NCBI RefSeq assembly: GCF_000430845.1
Contig: NZ_AUMU01000003.1
Span: 62,001 to 126,000, forward strand
From: Chryseobacterium gregarium DSM 19109
GTDB taxonomy: Bacteria > Bacteroidota > Bacteroidia > Flavobacteriales > Weeksellaceae
Direction: 5' to 3'
Length of the DNA: 64,000 nucleotides
The notes beneath the pieces were generated by a model. That model did not search any database. It saw nothing but the letters and a program-made list of their open reading frames with translations, and had not been told where the DNA came from. Of this stretch, positions 24,666 through 34,768 are shown in pieces; the first letter of the stretch is position 1, and every line of letters begins with the position of its first letter. A program made the position numbers and the translations under genes.

Positions 24666-25076
24666 AGTAAGGCTTTATCAGTTCCGGATTTTGCAATCGT
24701 TACCAGCTGGTGCCGGGCAGGTTTCTGGGTGTTTACGAAACACTAAAATACATAAAGTCCCGGGATTACCGATACCTTAAATCTGATTATTAAATTAAAT
24801 AAAAAAATATTTAAGCCAAGTTAAGAAAAGACAACGCCCATCATTATTAAATTAAAGTTATTAAGATTGATTTCGACAGCGCACAACGGTCATGGAGCCT
24901 CTTAAATCTGATGTCCCAGTTATCGTTTATTTGTATTATTTGCAGATAATGCTCTTCATTTACTAAATATTTTCTTTCTTTTGCAGTGCGTAACACCTTT
25001 TACCGAAGGCAATAACCGGATGTTTAATCCGATTATACAAAATAGGGATAAAGGTTTATCAGCTTAATCGTGTTAC
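24666..25076. other. Intergenic region before the 25077 membrane protein
   Basis: 411 bases between divergently transcribed genes, mostly AT-rich. I found no credible ORF, RNA gene, exact promoter box or strong hairpin. Confidence 0.5.
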
Positions 25077-26222
25077 ATGATAAAAATATCAAATACTATA
25101 AAATTTTATGCTTACCTGGGATTTCTTATTATGGTTTTAGCCTATGTGATCACCCAGTTATATATGAAGTCCCATCTGCCACAACTTGGCTGGACGGTCT
25201 CAGACTGGCTGATCAATTATAAAGACGGCGGATTCAAGAGAAGAGGATTATCCGGGAGTCTGGTATTCTTTATTCAGGATCATTTAAAGGTGCCGTTAAG
25301 CATGCAAATTTTTATTATTCAATCTCTGTTCTTTTTGGCTATATTTTATTTCCTGATCCGTTTAATCTTATCAAAAAAACTGAATTGGGATATTCTAATT
25401 CTACTGTGTTCGCCACTATGCATTATGTTTATCCCTGTCAATATTTTTAATTCAGGAAGAAAAGAGATTGTTTTACTGGCGTTAATTTTATTCTTTGTCT
25501 TTGGAAAGCCCACTGTATTTAAAGAGTCCGTGCTTTTCATAGGTTTTATCTCCGGTTTATTCATACACGAGTTATTGTATTTTTATCTTCCTTTTGTAAT
25601 GGCTGCGTATGTTTTAAAGACTGGTCAAATCAATTTAAAATACTTGGGAAGCCTGTTTTTATTATCTACACTGATCATGATGATATTATTCTTTTTGGGC
25701 GGTGAAATTAACCAAGGGCAGACCTTAATCTTTTTGAAACAGAGAGGGGTGGAACTTGATCAATGGAATATATTTACTTACGATGCTGTGAAGGAACGTC
25801 GAGATATGATGGCTGCCTACAAATCATATATTATGTTTGCTTTGGAACTGCTGTTTATGATCCTCTTGTCTTTTCTCTTTATCAGAAAATACTTACCGCA
25901 GCAAATCCGTATTTTCAGGATATTTACCTTAATTTCCCTGTTGTGGGTAAGCCCATTATACATTTTAGGGGCAGACTGGTTCAGATGGAATCATATCTAT
26001 TCATTCCTATTTATCATACTAATAATTACTGCACTACCGGATAACCAAGAAAAAAAAATTCATATAGAAGGGCGATTGAATATTTTATTATTAATTATAA
26101 TGATTTTGTTTTTTGTTGTTTTTTTCCTTCATATACAATATGACAGTTCAGGAAACTCCGAAGAATATTTATTACAATATATAGAAAATAAATTATCTCT
26201 TATAGGTTATGATAAGTCATAA
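25077..26222 (+). CDS. Polytopic membrane protein of unknown function
   Basis: A 381-residue protein with about nine hydrophobic segments spread over the whole length. An amphipathic stretch after the first segment reads SDWLINYKDGGFKRRGLSGS; this WLINY..GF.RRGL motif recurs in uncharacterised polytopic proteins I associate with polysaccharide or glycosyltransferase loci, but the link is from memory and weak. Other polar loops contain FNSGRKEI and GADWFRWNH. No signal peptide. It is a single gene, AT-richer than its neighbours, and converges on the keto-acid dehydrogenase gene. Confidence 0.6.
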   Translation: MIKISNTIKFYAYLGFLIMVLAYVITQLYMKSHLPQLGWTVSDWLINYKDGGFKRRGLSGSLVFFIQDHLKVPLSMQIFIIQSLFFLAIFYFLIRLILSKKLNWDILILLCSPLCIMFIPVNIFNSGRKEIVLLALILFFVFGKPTVFKESVLFIGFISGLFIHELLYFYLPFVMAAYVLKTGQINLKYLGSLFLLSTLIMMILFFLGGEINQGQTLIFLKQRGVELDQWNIFTYDAVKERRDMMAAYKSYIMFALELLFMILLSFLFIRKYLPQQIRIFRIFTLISLLWVSPLYILGADWFRWNHIYSFLFIILIITALPDNQEKKIHIEGRLNILLLIIMILFFVVFFLHIQYDSSGNSEEYLLQYIENKLSLIGYDKS

Positions 26223-26226
26223 AAAA

Positions 26227-26249
26227 ACCGCTTCCCAAAAGAAAGCGGT
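26227..26249 (-). terminator. Terminator between convergent genes
   Basis: ACCGCTT pairs with AAGCGGT around a nine-base loop. A run of A on the left and the AT-rich right flank allow it to act on both converging transcripts, best for the minus strand. Confidence 0.6.
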
Positions 26250-26271
26250 CCAATATTATTTAAAATTCCTA

Positions 26272-28704
26272 TTAAAATATCGCAGGATATTTCTGAGGAT
26301 TGGTTTCGTTAAATAAGGCATAAATTCGCTCTACCATATCATCTGCAGAGGGTTTGCTGAAATAATCGCCGTCGCTTGCATAGGCAGGCCGGTGATCGTT
26401 CGCAGCGATGGTCATCGGGTCAGAATCCAAATATCTGAATGCTTTCTGTTTTTCTAAAATATGCTGAAGGATAAACGCTGACGTTCCGCCCTGCACATCT
26501 TCATCGATGACCACCAAACGGTTGGTTCTCTTTACGCTTTCAGCAATTTCATGGGATAAATCAAAAGGAATCAAGGACTGGACATCAATAACTTCTGCAG
26601 AAATCCCTAATTTTTCCAGTTCTTCCGCAGCTTCCATCACAATTCTCCAGGTGGATCCGTAGGTTACCAGCGTAACGTCTTTTCCTTCTCTGGTTACTTC
26701 GATTTTTCCGACAGGCACTGTGAATTCCCCTAAGTTATCAGGCTGTTTTTCTTTTAGCCGGTACCCGTTTAAGCATTCCACAATTACGGCAGGATCGTCG
26801 CTCTGAAGCATGGTATTGTAGAATCCGGCAGCTTTGGTTAAGTTTCTCGGCACCAATACCAGAATTCCTTTGGAAAGGTTTAAAATCCCCGCCATCGGAG
26901 AACCCGAATGCCATACGCCTTCCAGCCTGTGGCCTCTTGTTCTGATGATGACCGGAGCTTTCTGGCCGCCTTTTGTCCTGTACTGAACCGTTGCCAGATC
27001 ATCGCTCATTCCCTGTAAACAATACAGGATATAATCCAGGTACTGGATTTCAGCGATCGGTCTCAGGCCTCTCATTGCCATACCGATTCCCTGTCCTAAA
27101 ATTGTCGCTTCACGGATGCCGGTGTCTGCCACTCGGATTTCACCATATTTTTCCTGCATGCCTTCAAGGCCCTGGTTCACGTCGCCGATATTTCCGGCAT
27201 CTTCACCAAAGACCAGGGTTTCAGGATACTTCTCAAATATTTTATCGAAGTTATTCCGTACCACTACCCTTCCGTCCACATCTTCTGAACGGTCGGAGTA
27301 AGCCGGCTTGATTTCTTTTATGTTTTCAGCTTTCCACTGAGACTGTGAATATAAGTGGGAAGAATAGTTGTCTTTTTCCACCTCGAAAATCTCGTTGTAT
27401 TTCTGCATCAATTGATTTCTCTCTGCAGAATCTGTTCCTCGTGTGGCCAGCAAAGACTTTCTTACCAGATGGAAAACATCTTTTTTAGCTTTTGAAACCA
27501 GTTTGTTGAACTGACTGATGTAGTCTTCAATTTCAGCATTCTGTCCCTTAAGGTTTTCAACTAAAGGTAAAACAGAATGAATCAGATCCGTAATGGTTTT
27601 CTGGTAATTCTCCCAGGCATTTTTCTGCCCGGTTTTTACTGTTTTTTTTGCCTCTTCGTCAATGGCATCAAGCTCTTCCAGGCTGGCAATGATCTGCTCT
27701 TTGCCGTCAATTTCAATGGAATAGTCCAGAATCCATTCCCTGAATTTTATCAGGCCGTCAAACTGGGATTCCCAGGCCAGACGTTCTTCATTTTTATATC
27801 TTTCGTGAGATCCCGAAGTTGAGTGGCCCTGAGGCTGTGTCACCTCAATTACGTGAACGACCACCGGAACACTTTCAACCCTTGCAAACTGCTCTGCTCT
27901 TGCATAAGCATCCAGTAAAGCCGGATAATCCCAAGCTTTTACCTGGATGATTTCACATCCCTGGAATTCGCCTTCCTTTCTCTGGAAACCGCTCAGCATT
28001 TCAGCGATATCCGCTTTTGCCCGCTGCTTCATCGTAGGAACCGAAATTCCGTAACCGTCATCCCAGATGGAAACCACCATCGGAACCTGAAGCGCGCACG
28101 CGGCATTCAGTGTTTCCCAGAAATGGCCTTCCGCTGTGGAAGCATCCCCGATGGTTCCGAATGCGATCTCATTACCGCCTTTCGAAAACTTTTCAGAACC
28201 TTCAAACTGTACGGTTTTATATATTTTTGAAGCCTGTGCCAATCCTAACAATCTCGGCATCTGCCCTGCAGTAGGGGAAATATCCGAAGAAATATTCTTC
28301 TGGGCCGTCAGGTCTTTCCAGCTTCCGTCCTTATGTAAACTTCTGGTGGCAAAATGCCCGTTCATCTGTCTTCCTGCAGAAGCAGGCTCTCTTTCCACGC
28401 TGGTATCGGCATACAACTGGGCAAAGAAACTTTCAACCGTTAATGCATCAATGGCCAGTGAAAAAGTCTGGTCTCTGTAATATCCGGAACGGAAATCACC
28501 GTCTCTGAAAACCTTCGCCATTGCCAGCTGGGGAAGTTCTTTACCGTCCCCGAAAATCCCGAATTTAGCTTTTCCTGTCAACACTTCCCTTCTTCCCAGA
28601 TAAGACATTTCGCGGGAGATCCTCCCCAGCTTATAATCTTCAAGTATCTGATTTTTAAAATCTTGAAAAGAAATCTGTTGTGTTTCAATATAAGTTGTCT
28701 GCAT
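26272..28704 (-). CDS. Fused alpha/beta E1 of a 2-oxoacid (branched-chain type) dehydrogenase
   Basis: An 810-residue thiamine-diphosphate enzyme in which E1-alpha and E1-beta are one chain. The alpha half (about 1-330) includes FGTIGDASTAEGHFWETLNAA, the ThDP/Mg site, and VTQPQGHSTSGSHERY; a linker follows to about 470; the beta half (about 475-810) contains LVFGEDAGNIGDVNQGLEGMQEKYG, EIQYLDYILY and VIDVQSLIPFDL. Fusion of this kind is widespread in Bacteroidetes and is usually assigned to 2-oxoisovalerate oxidation, supplying branched acyl-CoA for iso fatty acids. E2 is not in the window; E3 may be lpdA at 1220-2608. Confidence 0.92.
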   Translation of the reverse strand: MQTTYIETQQISFQDFKNQILEDYKLGRISREMSYLGRREVLTGKAKFGIFGDGKELPQLAMAKVFRDGDFRSGYYRDQTFSLAIDALTVESFFAQLYADTSVEREPASAGRQMNGHFATRSLHKDGSWKDLTAQKNISSDISPTAGQMPRLLGLAQASKIYKTVQFEGSEKFSKGGNEIAFGTIGDASTAEGHFWETLNAACALQVPMVVSIWDDGYGISVPTMKQRAKADIAEMLSGFQRKEGEFQGCEIIQVKAWDYPALLDAYARAEQFARVESVPVVVHVIEVTQPQGHSTSGSHERYKNEERLAWESQFDGLIKFREWILDYSIEIDGKEQIIASLEELDAIDEEAKKTVKTGQKNAWENYQKTITDLIHSVLPLVENLKGQNAEIEDYISQFNKLVSKAKKDVFHLVRKSLLATRGTDSAERNQLMQKYNEIFEVEKDNYSSHLYSQSQWKAENIKEIKPAYSDRSEDVDGRVVVRNNFDKIFEKYPETLVFGEDAGNIGDVNQGLEGMQEKYGEIRVADTGIREATILGQGIGMAMRGLRPIAEIQYLDYILYCLQGMSDDLATVQYRTKGGQKAPVIIRTRGHRLEGVWHSGSPMAGILNLSKGILVLVPRNLTKAAGFYNTMLQSDDPAVIVECLNGYRLKEKQPDNLGEFTVPVGKIEVTREGKDVTLVTYGSTWRIVMEAAEELEKLGISAEVIDVQSLIPFDLSHEIAESVKRTNRLVVIDEDVQGGTSAFILQHILEKQKAFRYLDSDPMTIAANDHRPAYASDGDYFSKPSADDMVERIYALFNETNPQKYPAIF

Positions 28705-28828
28705 AAACCAATAAAAAAAGTTTTTGTTCCTGAAGTATTTTGCTAATATACACTTTTTAAATTAATTTTAATTTTCAATAATATTTTTTAAAAATTTGAT
28801 AATAAAAAAAATTGTATTTATCTTGGAT

Positions 28829-28836
28829 TAAATTTG
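28829..28836 (+). promoter_or_regulatory. -7 box TAAATTTG before the 97-residue membrane protein
   Basis: An exact TAnnTTTG element ends seven bases before the ATG at 28843, so transcription would start at or next to the ATG (leaderless or nearly so). The TTG inside the box is therefore unlikely to be a start codon. Confidence 0.5.
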
Positions 28837-28842
28837 CAGACG

Positions 28843-29136
28843 ATGGGAAAAAAATCCACTCATATTCTTAATGCATCAAGCAATCTCCTGGGCTTCTCGC
28901 TGGTGATCATTACCTCGCTAAAGATCTCTAAGATGAGCCCCAGCACGCACTTGGACGAATTTGCAGGAGTGGCATGCCTTTTTTTCGCGTTCAGCTGCTT
29001 TTTTTCGTTCCTGGCGATCAGAACCGGTCACGAAAAGCGTGGAAACAAATTTGAAACTATTGCGGATTATTTATTTTTAACGGCTTTATTTTGTATTGTA
29101 CTGGCCGTTATTATTGTAACGATGAAAATTATTTAA
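28843..29136 (+). CDS. Small membrane protein, 97 residues
   Basis: An unrecognised protein with three hydrophobic segments (about 11-26, 40-62 and 74-96), a positively charged loop (RTGHEKRGNKF) and no signal peptide. I place the start at the ATG at 28843, because the alternative TTG nine bases earlier lies inside a promoter -7 box. It converges on the polyprenyl synthase gene, with one base between stops. Confidence 0.6.
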   Translation: MGKKSTHILNASSNLLGFSLVIITSLKISKMSPSTHLDEFAGVACLFFAFSCFFSFLAIRTGHEKRGNKFETIADYLFLTALFCIVLAVIIVTMKII

Positions 29137-29137
29137 T

Positions 29138-30115
29138 CTAAAACTTCCGCTCAATAACATAATCAAGCATGATCTGCAAAGATCTTTTAGGTTCGGAATC
29201 AGGAAATTCGTTCAGGATATCTTTTGCTTTCTGCTGGAAGTTTTTCATCACTGTCACTGCATAATCCAGGCCGCCTGAACTTTTAACGAAACTGATCAGT
29301 TCTTTCACTCTTTTCTGATCATTGTTGTACCTTTTGATCGTATTAAAATAGTACTTCCTGTCTTTTTCTCCGGCTATTTTCAAAGTATGGATCAGAGGAA
29401 GGGTCATTTTCTGTTCCTTGATATCGATTCCTACCGGTTTACCGATCACATTGGAGGTCAGGTAATCGAAAAGGTCATCTTTGATCTGGAACGCCATTCC
29501 GGTATAGGTTCCGAAATCCATCATCTTTTTCGCCAGGCTTTCATCCGCATTGTTTGATAAAACCCCGATTTCACAGCAGGCTGCAATTAATGTCGCGGTT
29601 TTCTGACGGATGATTTCATAATACACATCTTCGGTAATATCCAGCTTCCTGGCTTTTTCCAGCTGTAGCAGCTCGCCTTCCGACATTTCACGGATCGTCC
29701 TTGAAATCACGGCAAGCAGGTCGTAATCTTTATGGTCGGTAGAAAGCAATACCGCTTTTGACAGAAGGAAATCACCCACCAGAACGGCAATCTTATTCTT
29801 CCACAAAGCATTGATTGAAAAGAAATTACGGCGTTTAAAACTCTCATCCACAACATCATCATGAACCAGCGTAGCAGTGTGAATCAGCTCAATCATGGAA
29901 GCTCCGCGGTAGGTCTTTTCATTGACCTCGCCCACCAGTTTTGCACAGAGAAACACAAACATCGGGCGCATCTGCTTTCCTTTGGTAGTCACGATAAAAC
30001 GGGTGACTTTATCTAATAAAGGTACTTTGCTCTGCATGGATTCATAAAACTTCTGTTCGAAAAGTTTCATTTCCTCATTGATCGGTCGTTTGATTTCTTC
30101 TACGGTGTTGGCCAC
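29138..30115 (-). CDS. Polyprenyl (all-trans) diphosphate synthase
   Basis: A 325-residue isoprenoid chain elongase. Both aspartate-rich motifs are seen: IELIHTATLVHDDVVDESFKRR (first DDxxD) and FQIKDDLFDYLTS (second). GKQMRPMFVFLCAKLV is the allylic-substrate-binding region with its Arg, and GKPVGIDIKEQKMTLPLIHTL follows. It makes the long prenyl tail for menaquinone, so it functions in respiration. Chain length depends on residues before the first motif that cannot be read reliably by eye. No other quinone genes adjoin. Confidence 0.93.
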   Translation of the reverse strand: MANTVEEIKRPINEEMKLFEQKFYESMQSKVPLLDKVTRFIVTTKGKQMRPMFVFLCAKLVGEVNEKTYRGASMIELIHTATLVHDDVVDESFKRRNFFSINALWKNKIAVLVGDFLLSKAVLLSTDHKDYDLLAVISRTIREMSEGELLQLEKARKLDITEDVYYEIIRQKTATLIAACCEIGVLSNNADESLAKKMMDFGTYTGMAFQIKDDLFDYLTSNVIGKPVGIDIKEQKMTLPLIHTLKIAGEKDRKYYFNTIKRYNNDQKRVKELISFVKSSGGLDYAVTVMKNFQQKAKDILNEFPDSEPKRSLQIMLDYVIERKF

Positions 30116-30184
30116 AATCTTCGAATGATGGATAAATTATTAATTACCACAAAGATAATTTTTTTCATTTAATTGTAACGTAAA

Positions 30185-31063
30185 TTAATCTTTGAGTTTT
30201 TCCGCGGGAATAAAATACAGTACCGGCTTTGTACTTCCCAAAGGAGAATGGAACTTTTCCCCTGAAATATAAAGGCCGGTTTCATCCGCCGCAATCCCTT
30301 CAATCTGACCGACAGATAAAGCACTCCCAAAATAATATCTTTCAGGATTTTTTTTGAAAAATACGCCCGGTTCCGTTTCACTGAAAATGTTTAAAAAGAC
30401 TTCTGTCTTTCTCGTATAGCCCACCAGATACAGCTTATTATTGAAATAAGAAGCATCCGTAACCACAAAACCCGTTTTAAAAGACTCGGTTTTTTGAGCT
30501 TTCTGCTTTTCCTGTATTTCAGGATCTATGATATAATGGGTCGTTGATTTGGCACCCCATTCTTTTGTGAAAAGATGGATTTTTCCGTTCAGCCAGATCA
30601 TCGCTTCCGCATCGAAGTTGGTTTTCAGATAATCTGGAGAAAATTCCGCCTGTTCAGGATATTCGAAACGGATGAGCGTGGCTGAGTCATTTTTCAATAC
30701 GTTATTTGCAAAAGGTATTTTATAGATCTCCAGGTCTTTTCGTGTTCCGCCGTTATTCCCGAAGTCCCCGATATAGAAGTTTTTTCCGTCATGGGTCAGT
30801 GCTTCCCAGTCTTTGTTTTCAGCATTTACGGACAGCATACTTACTATTTTCCCGGATGCTTTGTCAAGCTCAAAAATTTCAGGGGCATTGCCGCTGTCAT
30901 TGAAAGTATAAAGTGTTCCGTTAAAAAGGCTTAATCCTGATGTTTCCCGGATTTTTTTATCCAAATGACCTAGTCTGTACTGCCTGATTTTCAGAATCTG
31001 TGACTGCTGGGAAAATGCAAATGCAGAAAAGATGAGGGTGAAAATAAGAAAGAATTTTTTCAT
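30185..31063 (-). CDS. Secreted beta-propeller-like protein of unknown function
   Basis: A 292-residue exported protein with a signal peptide ending FAFSQQ. The body has repeated short beta-strands around ETSGLSLFNGTLYTFNDSGN, IVSMLSVNAENKDWEALTHDGKNFYIGDFGNN and GQIEGIAADETGLYISGE, a pattern seen in SdiA-regulated and esterase-like-phytase propellers. DWEALTHD and IGDFGNNGGTR suggest a calcium or phosphate site. No enzymatic assignment is safe. It is 69 bases upstream of the polyprenyl synthase gene on the same strand but functionally unrelated in appearance. Confidence 0.65.
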   Translation of the reverse strand: MKKFFLIFTLIFSAFAFSQQSQILKIRQYRLGHLDKKIRETSGLSLFNGTLYTFNDSGNAPEIFELDKASGKIVSMLSVNAENKDWEALTHDGKNFYIGDFGNNGGTRKDLEIYKIPFANNVLKNDSATLIRFEYPEQAEFSPDYLKTNFDAEAMIWLNGKIHLFTKEWGAKSTTHYIIDPEIQEKQKAQKTESFKTGFVVTDASYFNNKLYLVGYTRKTEVFLNIFSETEPGVFFKKNPERYYFGSALSVGQIEGIAADETGLYISGEKFHSPLGSTKPVLYFIPAEKLKD

Positions 31064-31183
31064 CGGGTAAAATTAAAACTATTTTTATCAACCTGTTTGA
31101 GATTCGTTTTTATGAATATTACGGATATTATTTTTTATCATCCGCTATGCCTGTCATTCCTTGGATACCGTCACCCTGGCTTC

Positions 31184-32110
31184 TTATGAACCTTTTTTCC
31201 TGTTTATGTTTTTCTTTTCCCAATATTCTTTCTGATACTGTCTTACCGTTTTTCCGGTTCCGTCATGTCTCCAGCCCGGGGAGTTGAAAATATAATTGAT
31301 CCGGTCTGAAATATTCAGTCCCGGCTGCCTGATGTCTTTCCAGATTTTCCGCCATTCGTATAAAAGAACCGTGTCGGGTTTATTGTCAGGCATTTTAGGA
31401 TAAATCCCGTATTTGATAGGAACGGCAGGGTCTTCCCGTTCAAAGGTTCCGAATATTTTGTCCCAGATGATCAGGCACATGCCCATATTCCGGTCCAGGT
31501 ACTTGACGTTGCAGGCATGATGCACGCGGTGATGTGAAGGGGTGACTAAAATATATTCCATGATTCCCAAACTTTTTACGGCCTGGGTATGGACCCATGT
31601 TCCGTATACCTGGCCTAGCGCATATACCACCATGATATGCCACGGATTAAATCCGAGGAAAGCAAGCGGAGAAAAATACAAATACCTGTACAATGGCTGA
31701 AGCACGGGACTCCGGAAACCTGTGGTCAGGTTGAAATATTCAGAGCTGTGATGGGTAATGTGCACGGCCCAGAAAGCTCTGGAATGGTGATCGATATAGT
31801 GCAGGACGTAATAAGCAAAATCAGTAACTACGAAGCAGGTGAGCAGGTACCAGACCGTAAAATCCCATGAAAAGAACCTGTGATTGTAAAAAAAGAACAT
31901 CACGCCCATGGCAAACGCCTTCATGATAAAGTCCAGCCCGAAGTTCAGCATGGCCAGATAGATATTGGTGGCCACATCTTTTCCATTGTACAGCCTGCCT
32001 TCTGAAACATGGCTGTAGACCATTTCGGCAATGATGACGACGGCAAGTATCGGAACCGACCATGAATAGATGTATTCAAGTCCGTTTTCACCCCAAAAAT
32101 AATCCTCCAT
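31184..32110 (-). CDS. Sterol desaturase / fatty acid hydroxylase superfamily protein
   Basis: A 308-residue integral membrane di-iron oxygenase. There are four or five hydrophobic segments and the three histidine clusters typical of the superfamily: HYIDHH, HITHHSSEYFN and, after the last segments, HRVHHACNVKYLDRN. Such enzymes hydroxylate or desaturate lipids using O2. Bacteroidetes members may act on membrane lipids or carotenoids; the substrate here is unknown. It lies 75 bases downstream of rlmN on the same strand. Confidence 0.88.
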   Translation of the reverse strand: MEDYFWGENGLEYIYSWSVPILAVVIIAEMVYSHVSEGRLYNGKDVATNIYLAMLNFGLDFIMKAFAMGVMFFFYNHRFFSWDFTVWYLLTCFVVTDFAYYVLHYIDHHSRAFWAVHITHHSSEYFNLTTGFRSPVLQPLYRYLYFSPLAFLGFNPWHIMVVYALGQVYGTWVHTQAVKSLGIMEYILVTPSHHRVHHACNVKYLDRNMGMCLIIWDKIFGTFEREDPAVPIKYGIYPKMPDNKPDTVLLYEWRKIWKDIRQPGLNISDRINYIFNSPGWRHDGTGKTVRQYQKEYWEKKNINRKKGS

Positions 32111-32185
32111 CTTTATATCAGTTTTGATGCAAAGTTAGGATTTTAAGAAAATGTTAAGAGACTTTTAAAATTTTTTAATGAAAAT

Positions 32186-33220
32186 TTAATCGGTATTTTT
32201 ATTGGCCAGCTGTCCGCATGCGGCATCAATATCTCCCCCGCGGCTTTTTCTTACCATCACCGTAACGCCTGAGTTTTCAAGCTGACGGATATAATTTTCT
32301 TCCGCCTGTTTGTTGCACCGGTCGTATTTCCCGTCGCCGATCGGATTATACTGGATCAGGTTGACTTTGGATGGGACCTGTTTACAGTATTTAATCAGGG
32401 CTTTAATATCTTCATCGTTATCGTTGATGTCTTTCCAGACACAATACTCGAAAGTAATCACAGAACCGGTTTTCTGGTACCAGTACTGAAGGGCTTCCAT
32501 GATTTCCGTCAGCGGGAACTTATCCGAAAACGGCATGATTTCATTCCGTTTGGTTTCAATGGCGGAATGCAGGGAAAGGGCCAGCTTTACCCTGAGGTCA
32601 TCATCGGCCAGCATTTTAATCATCTTCGGAATCCCGGAAGTGGATACGGTAATTCTTCTCGGTGACATGCCCAGGCCTTCCGGCTGGGTAATTTTGCGGA
32701 TGGCTTCCACTACATTTTTGTAGTTCATCATCGGCTCCCCCATTCCCATAAAAACGATATTGGAAAGCGGCCTGTTGAAATACATTTTGCTCTGGCTGTC
32801 GATAAGGGCTACCTGGTCCACAATTTCGGCTACTTCAAGGTTTCTCATCCTTTTCAGCCTTGCGGTGGCACAGAATTCACAGTTCAGCGAGCATCCGACC
32901 TGGGAAGATACACAGGCTGTCGTCCGGGTTTCGGTGGGGATCAGAACAGATTCCACCAATAAGCCGTCATGAAGCTTTACCCCGTTTTTAATGGTTCCGT
33001 CGGTACTCTTCTGGAGCTGGTCAACGGAAACGGGATTGATGGTATATTCCTCAGCAATTCTTTCCCGGAGGGATTTTGAAAGATTTGTCATCTCCTCAAT
33101 CGAATGGAGGTTTTTGCTCCACAGCCAGTCGTAGACCTGCTTCGCACGGAACGGCTTTTCGCCTAAAGTCGCAAAATAGTCTTTAAGTTGGTCGAGTGAT
33201 AAAGTACGGATGTCTTTCAT
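32186..33220 (-). CDS. rlmN: 23S rRNA (adenine2503-C2)-methyltransferase
   Basis: Radical-SAM enzyme that methylates C2 of A2503 in 23S rRNA (and A37 of some tRNAs). The cluster motif C110-x3-C114-x2-C117 is in QVGCSLNCEFC, and the methyl-carrying C-terminal Cys lies in GGDIDAACGQL. Other family signatures: FMGMGEPMMNY, RRITVSTSGIPKMIKM and VNLIQYNPIGDG. I prefer the ATG at 33220 (344 residues) over the TTG at 33235, since KDIRTLSLDQL is the normal N-terminus. Confidence 0.96.
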   Translation of the reverse strand: MKDIRTLSLDQLKDYFATLGEKPFRAKQVYDWLWSKNLHSIEEMTNLSKSLRERIAEEYTINPVSVDQLQKSTDGTIKNGVKLHDGLLVESVLIPTETRTTACVSSQVGCSLNCEFCATARLKRMRNLEVAEIVDQVALIDSQSKMYFNRPLSNIVFMGMGEPMMNYKNVVEAIRKITQPEGLGMSPRRITVSTSGIPKMIKMLADDDLRVKLALSLHSAIETKRNEIMPFSDKFPLTEIMEALQYWYQKTGSVITFEYCVWKDINDNDEDIKALIKYCKQVPSKVNLIQYNPIGDGKYDRCNKQAEENYIRQLENSGVTVMVRKSRGGDIDAACGQLANKNTD

Positions 33221-33260
33221 AATATTAAGAGCCAAGTTAAAAGTAAAAATTAAAAAGTTT

Positions 33261-33608
33261 TTAAGGCCTGGTGTTATTAACTATTGCACCGAGAATATGC
33301 TTCAATTCGGCACTTTCTTTTAATAAGATTTTAAATTCTTCAGAATCATAATGGTCCAGCTTTTCCAGAACCCGAAGCCAGAAATTGCTTTCCCTGGCTT
33401 CTCTTAAAGCAATCTTCACTTTATTTCTAAAGTCTGCTTTAGAAGATCCAGCCTGTGATTCTTCATAATTAGCACCTATTGAAGTTGCTGATTTCCCAAG
33501 TTGAAATCTTATTAATTTGCTTTCAGGATCATTAGGAAGTGTTCTTAAAAAGATAAGACAATTCACTCCAAACGTAAAAGTTCTTGTCAGTAAATCATTT
33601 TCTTTCAT
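33261..33608 (-). CDS. Four-helix-bundle protein (S23 / rRNA intervening-sequence type)
   Basis: A 115-residue helical protein matching the S23 family, first met inside intervening sequences of 23S rRNA genes. Features: RTFTFGVNCLIFLRTLPN early, LIRFQLGKSATSIGANYEESQAG in the centre and a KVKIALREARESNFWLRVLEKL helix. The function is not settled. Here it stands alone between rlmN and queA, an otherwise ordinary RNA-modification neighbourhood; it may be a stray accessory gene. The AT content is somewhat higher than that of its neighbours. Confidence 0.85.
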   Translation of the reverse strand: MKENDLLTRTFTFGVNCLIFLRTLPNDPESKLIRFQLGKSATSIGANYEESQAGSSKADFRNKVKIALREARESNFWLRVLEKLDHYDSEEFKILLKESAELKHILGAIVNNTRP

Positions 33609-33663
33609 CCCGGCTCGCTGGCTATACTTTACACTTTTAACCTGGCTCTTTTTACTTATTTAT

Positions 33664-34713
33664 TTATAAAATTAACATAGCATCTCCGTAAGAATAGAAT
33701 TTATACTTTTCTTTTACGGCTTCTTCATAGGCCTGCATGATGAATTCTTTTCCTGCAAAGGCGGCAATCATCATGATCAATGTTGATTTTGGCGTGTGGA
33801 AATTGGTAATCATGGCATTGGCCACTCCGAAATCGTGAGGCGGGTAGATGAATTTGTTGGTCCAGCCATGGAATGATGAAATCTTCTTGTTGGAGGATAC
33901 CGAAGTTTCCAGCGCTCTCATGGTGGTTGTTCCTACGGCGCACACTCTTCTGTGGTTGTCAACCGCTTTGTTGATAACGTCAGCATTTCTCTCATCAATA
34001 AATACTTCTTCAGATTCCATTTTATGTTTGGAAAGATCTTCCACTTCAATCGGGTTGAAAGTTCCCAAGCCGACGTGAAGCGTAATTTCCGCGAAATTGA
34101 TTCCTTTGATCTCCAGTTTCTTCATCAGATGCCTGGAGAAGTGAAGTCCGGCAGTCGGGGCCGCAACGGCACCTTCCACTTTTGCATAGATCGTCTGGTA
34201 TCTTTCAGCATCTTCGGGCTCAACCGCTCTTTTGATATATTTCGGAAGCGGGGTTTCCCCTAATTCCTTTAATTTAGTTCTGAATTCTTCATAAGAACCG
34301 TCAAATAAAAACCTCAGCGTTCTTCCTCTTGAAGTCGTGTTATCGATCACTTCCGCTACCAGGGATTCATCTTCGGTAAAAAACAGTTTGTTCCCGATTC
34401 TGATTTTTCTTGCCGGATCTACCAGTACGTCCCATACACGGGTTTCTTTATCAAGCTCTCTTAAAAGGAAAACTTCAATTTTCGCCCCTGTTTTCTCTTT
34501 GTTCCCGTATAGACGGGCAGGAAAAACTTTGGTATTGTTAAAGATAAATAAATCCTCCTCGCTGAAATAATCCACCACATCTTTGAACAGCTTATGCTCG
34601 ATAGTCTGGGTTTTTCGGTCTAAAACCATTAATCTGGCTTCGTCTCTGTGTTCCGATGGGTGCTCTGCCAATAATTCCTCAGGAAGATCAAAATTAAAAT
34701 CTGATGTTTTCAT
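33664..34713 (-). CDS. queA: S-adenosylmethionine:tRNA ribosyltransferase-isomerase
   Basis: A 349-residue enzyme of queuosine synthesis. It transfers and isomerises the ribosyl group of SAM onto the 7-aminomethyl-7-deazaguanine base in tRNA, making epoxyqueuosine. Landmarks: [69 protein letters not shown] and [10 protein letters not shown]. Length and motif order are standard. It has an exact TATATTTG -7 box at 34769-34776 and is divergent from the AIM24 gene. Confidence 0.97.
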   Translation of the reverse strand: MKTSDFNFDLPEELLAEHPSEHRDEARLMVLDRKTQTIEHKLFKDVVDYFSEEDLFIFNNTKVFPARLYGNKEKTGAKIEVFLLRELDKETRVWDVLVDPARKIRIGNKLFFTEDESLVAEVIDNTTSRGRTLRFLFDGSYEEFRTKLKELGETPLPKYIKRAVEPEDAERYQTIYAKVEGAVAAPTAGLHFSRHLMKKLEIKGINFAEITLHVGLGTFNPIEVEDLSKHKMESEEVFIDERNADVINKAVDNHRRVCAVGTTTMRALETSVSSNKKISSFHGWTNKFIYPPHDFGVANAMITNFHTPKSTLIMMIAAFAGKEFIMQAYEEAVKEKYKFYSYGDAMLIL

Positions 34714-34768
34714 TTTTTAAATTACGGTTTAAAAATTATTAAAATTACAGGGTGTAATTTCAGGACTG

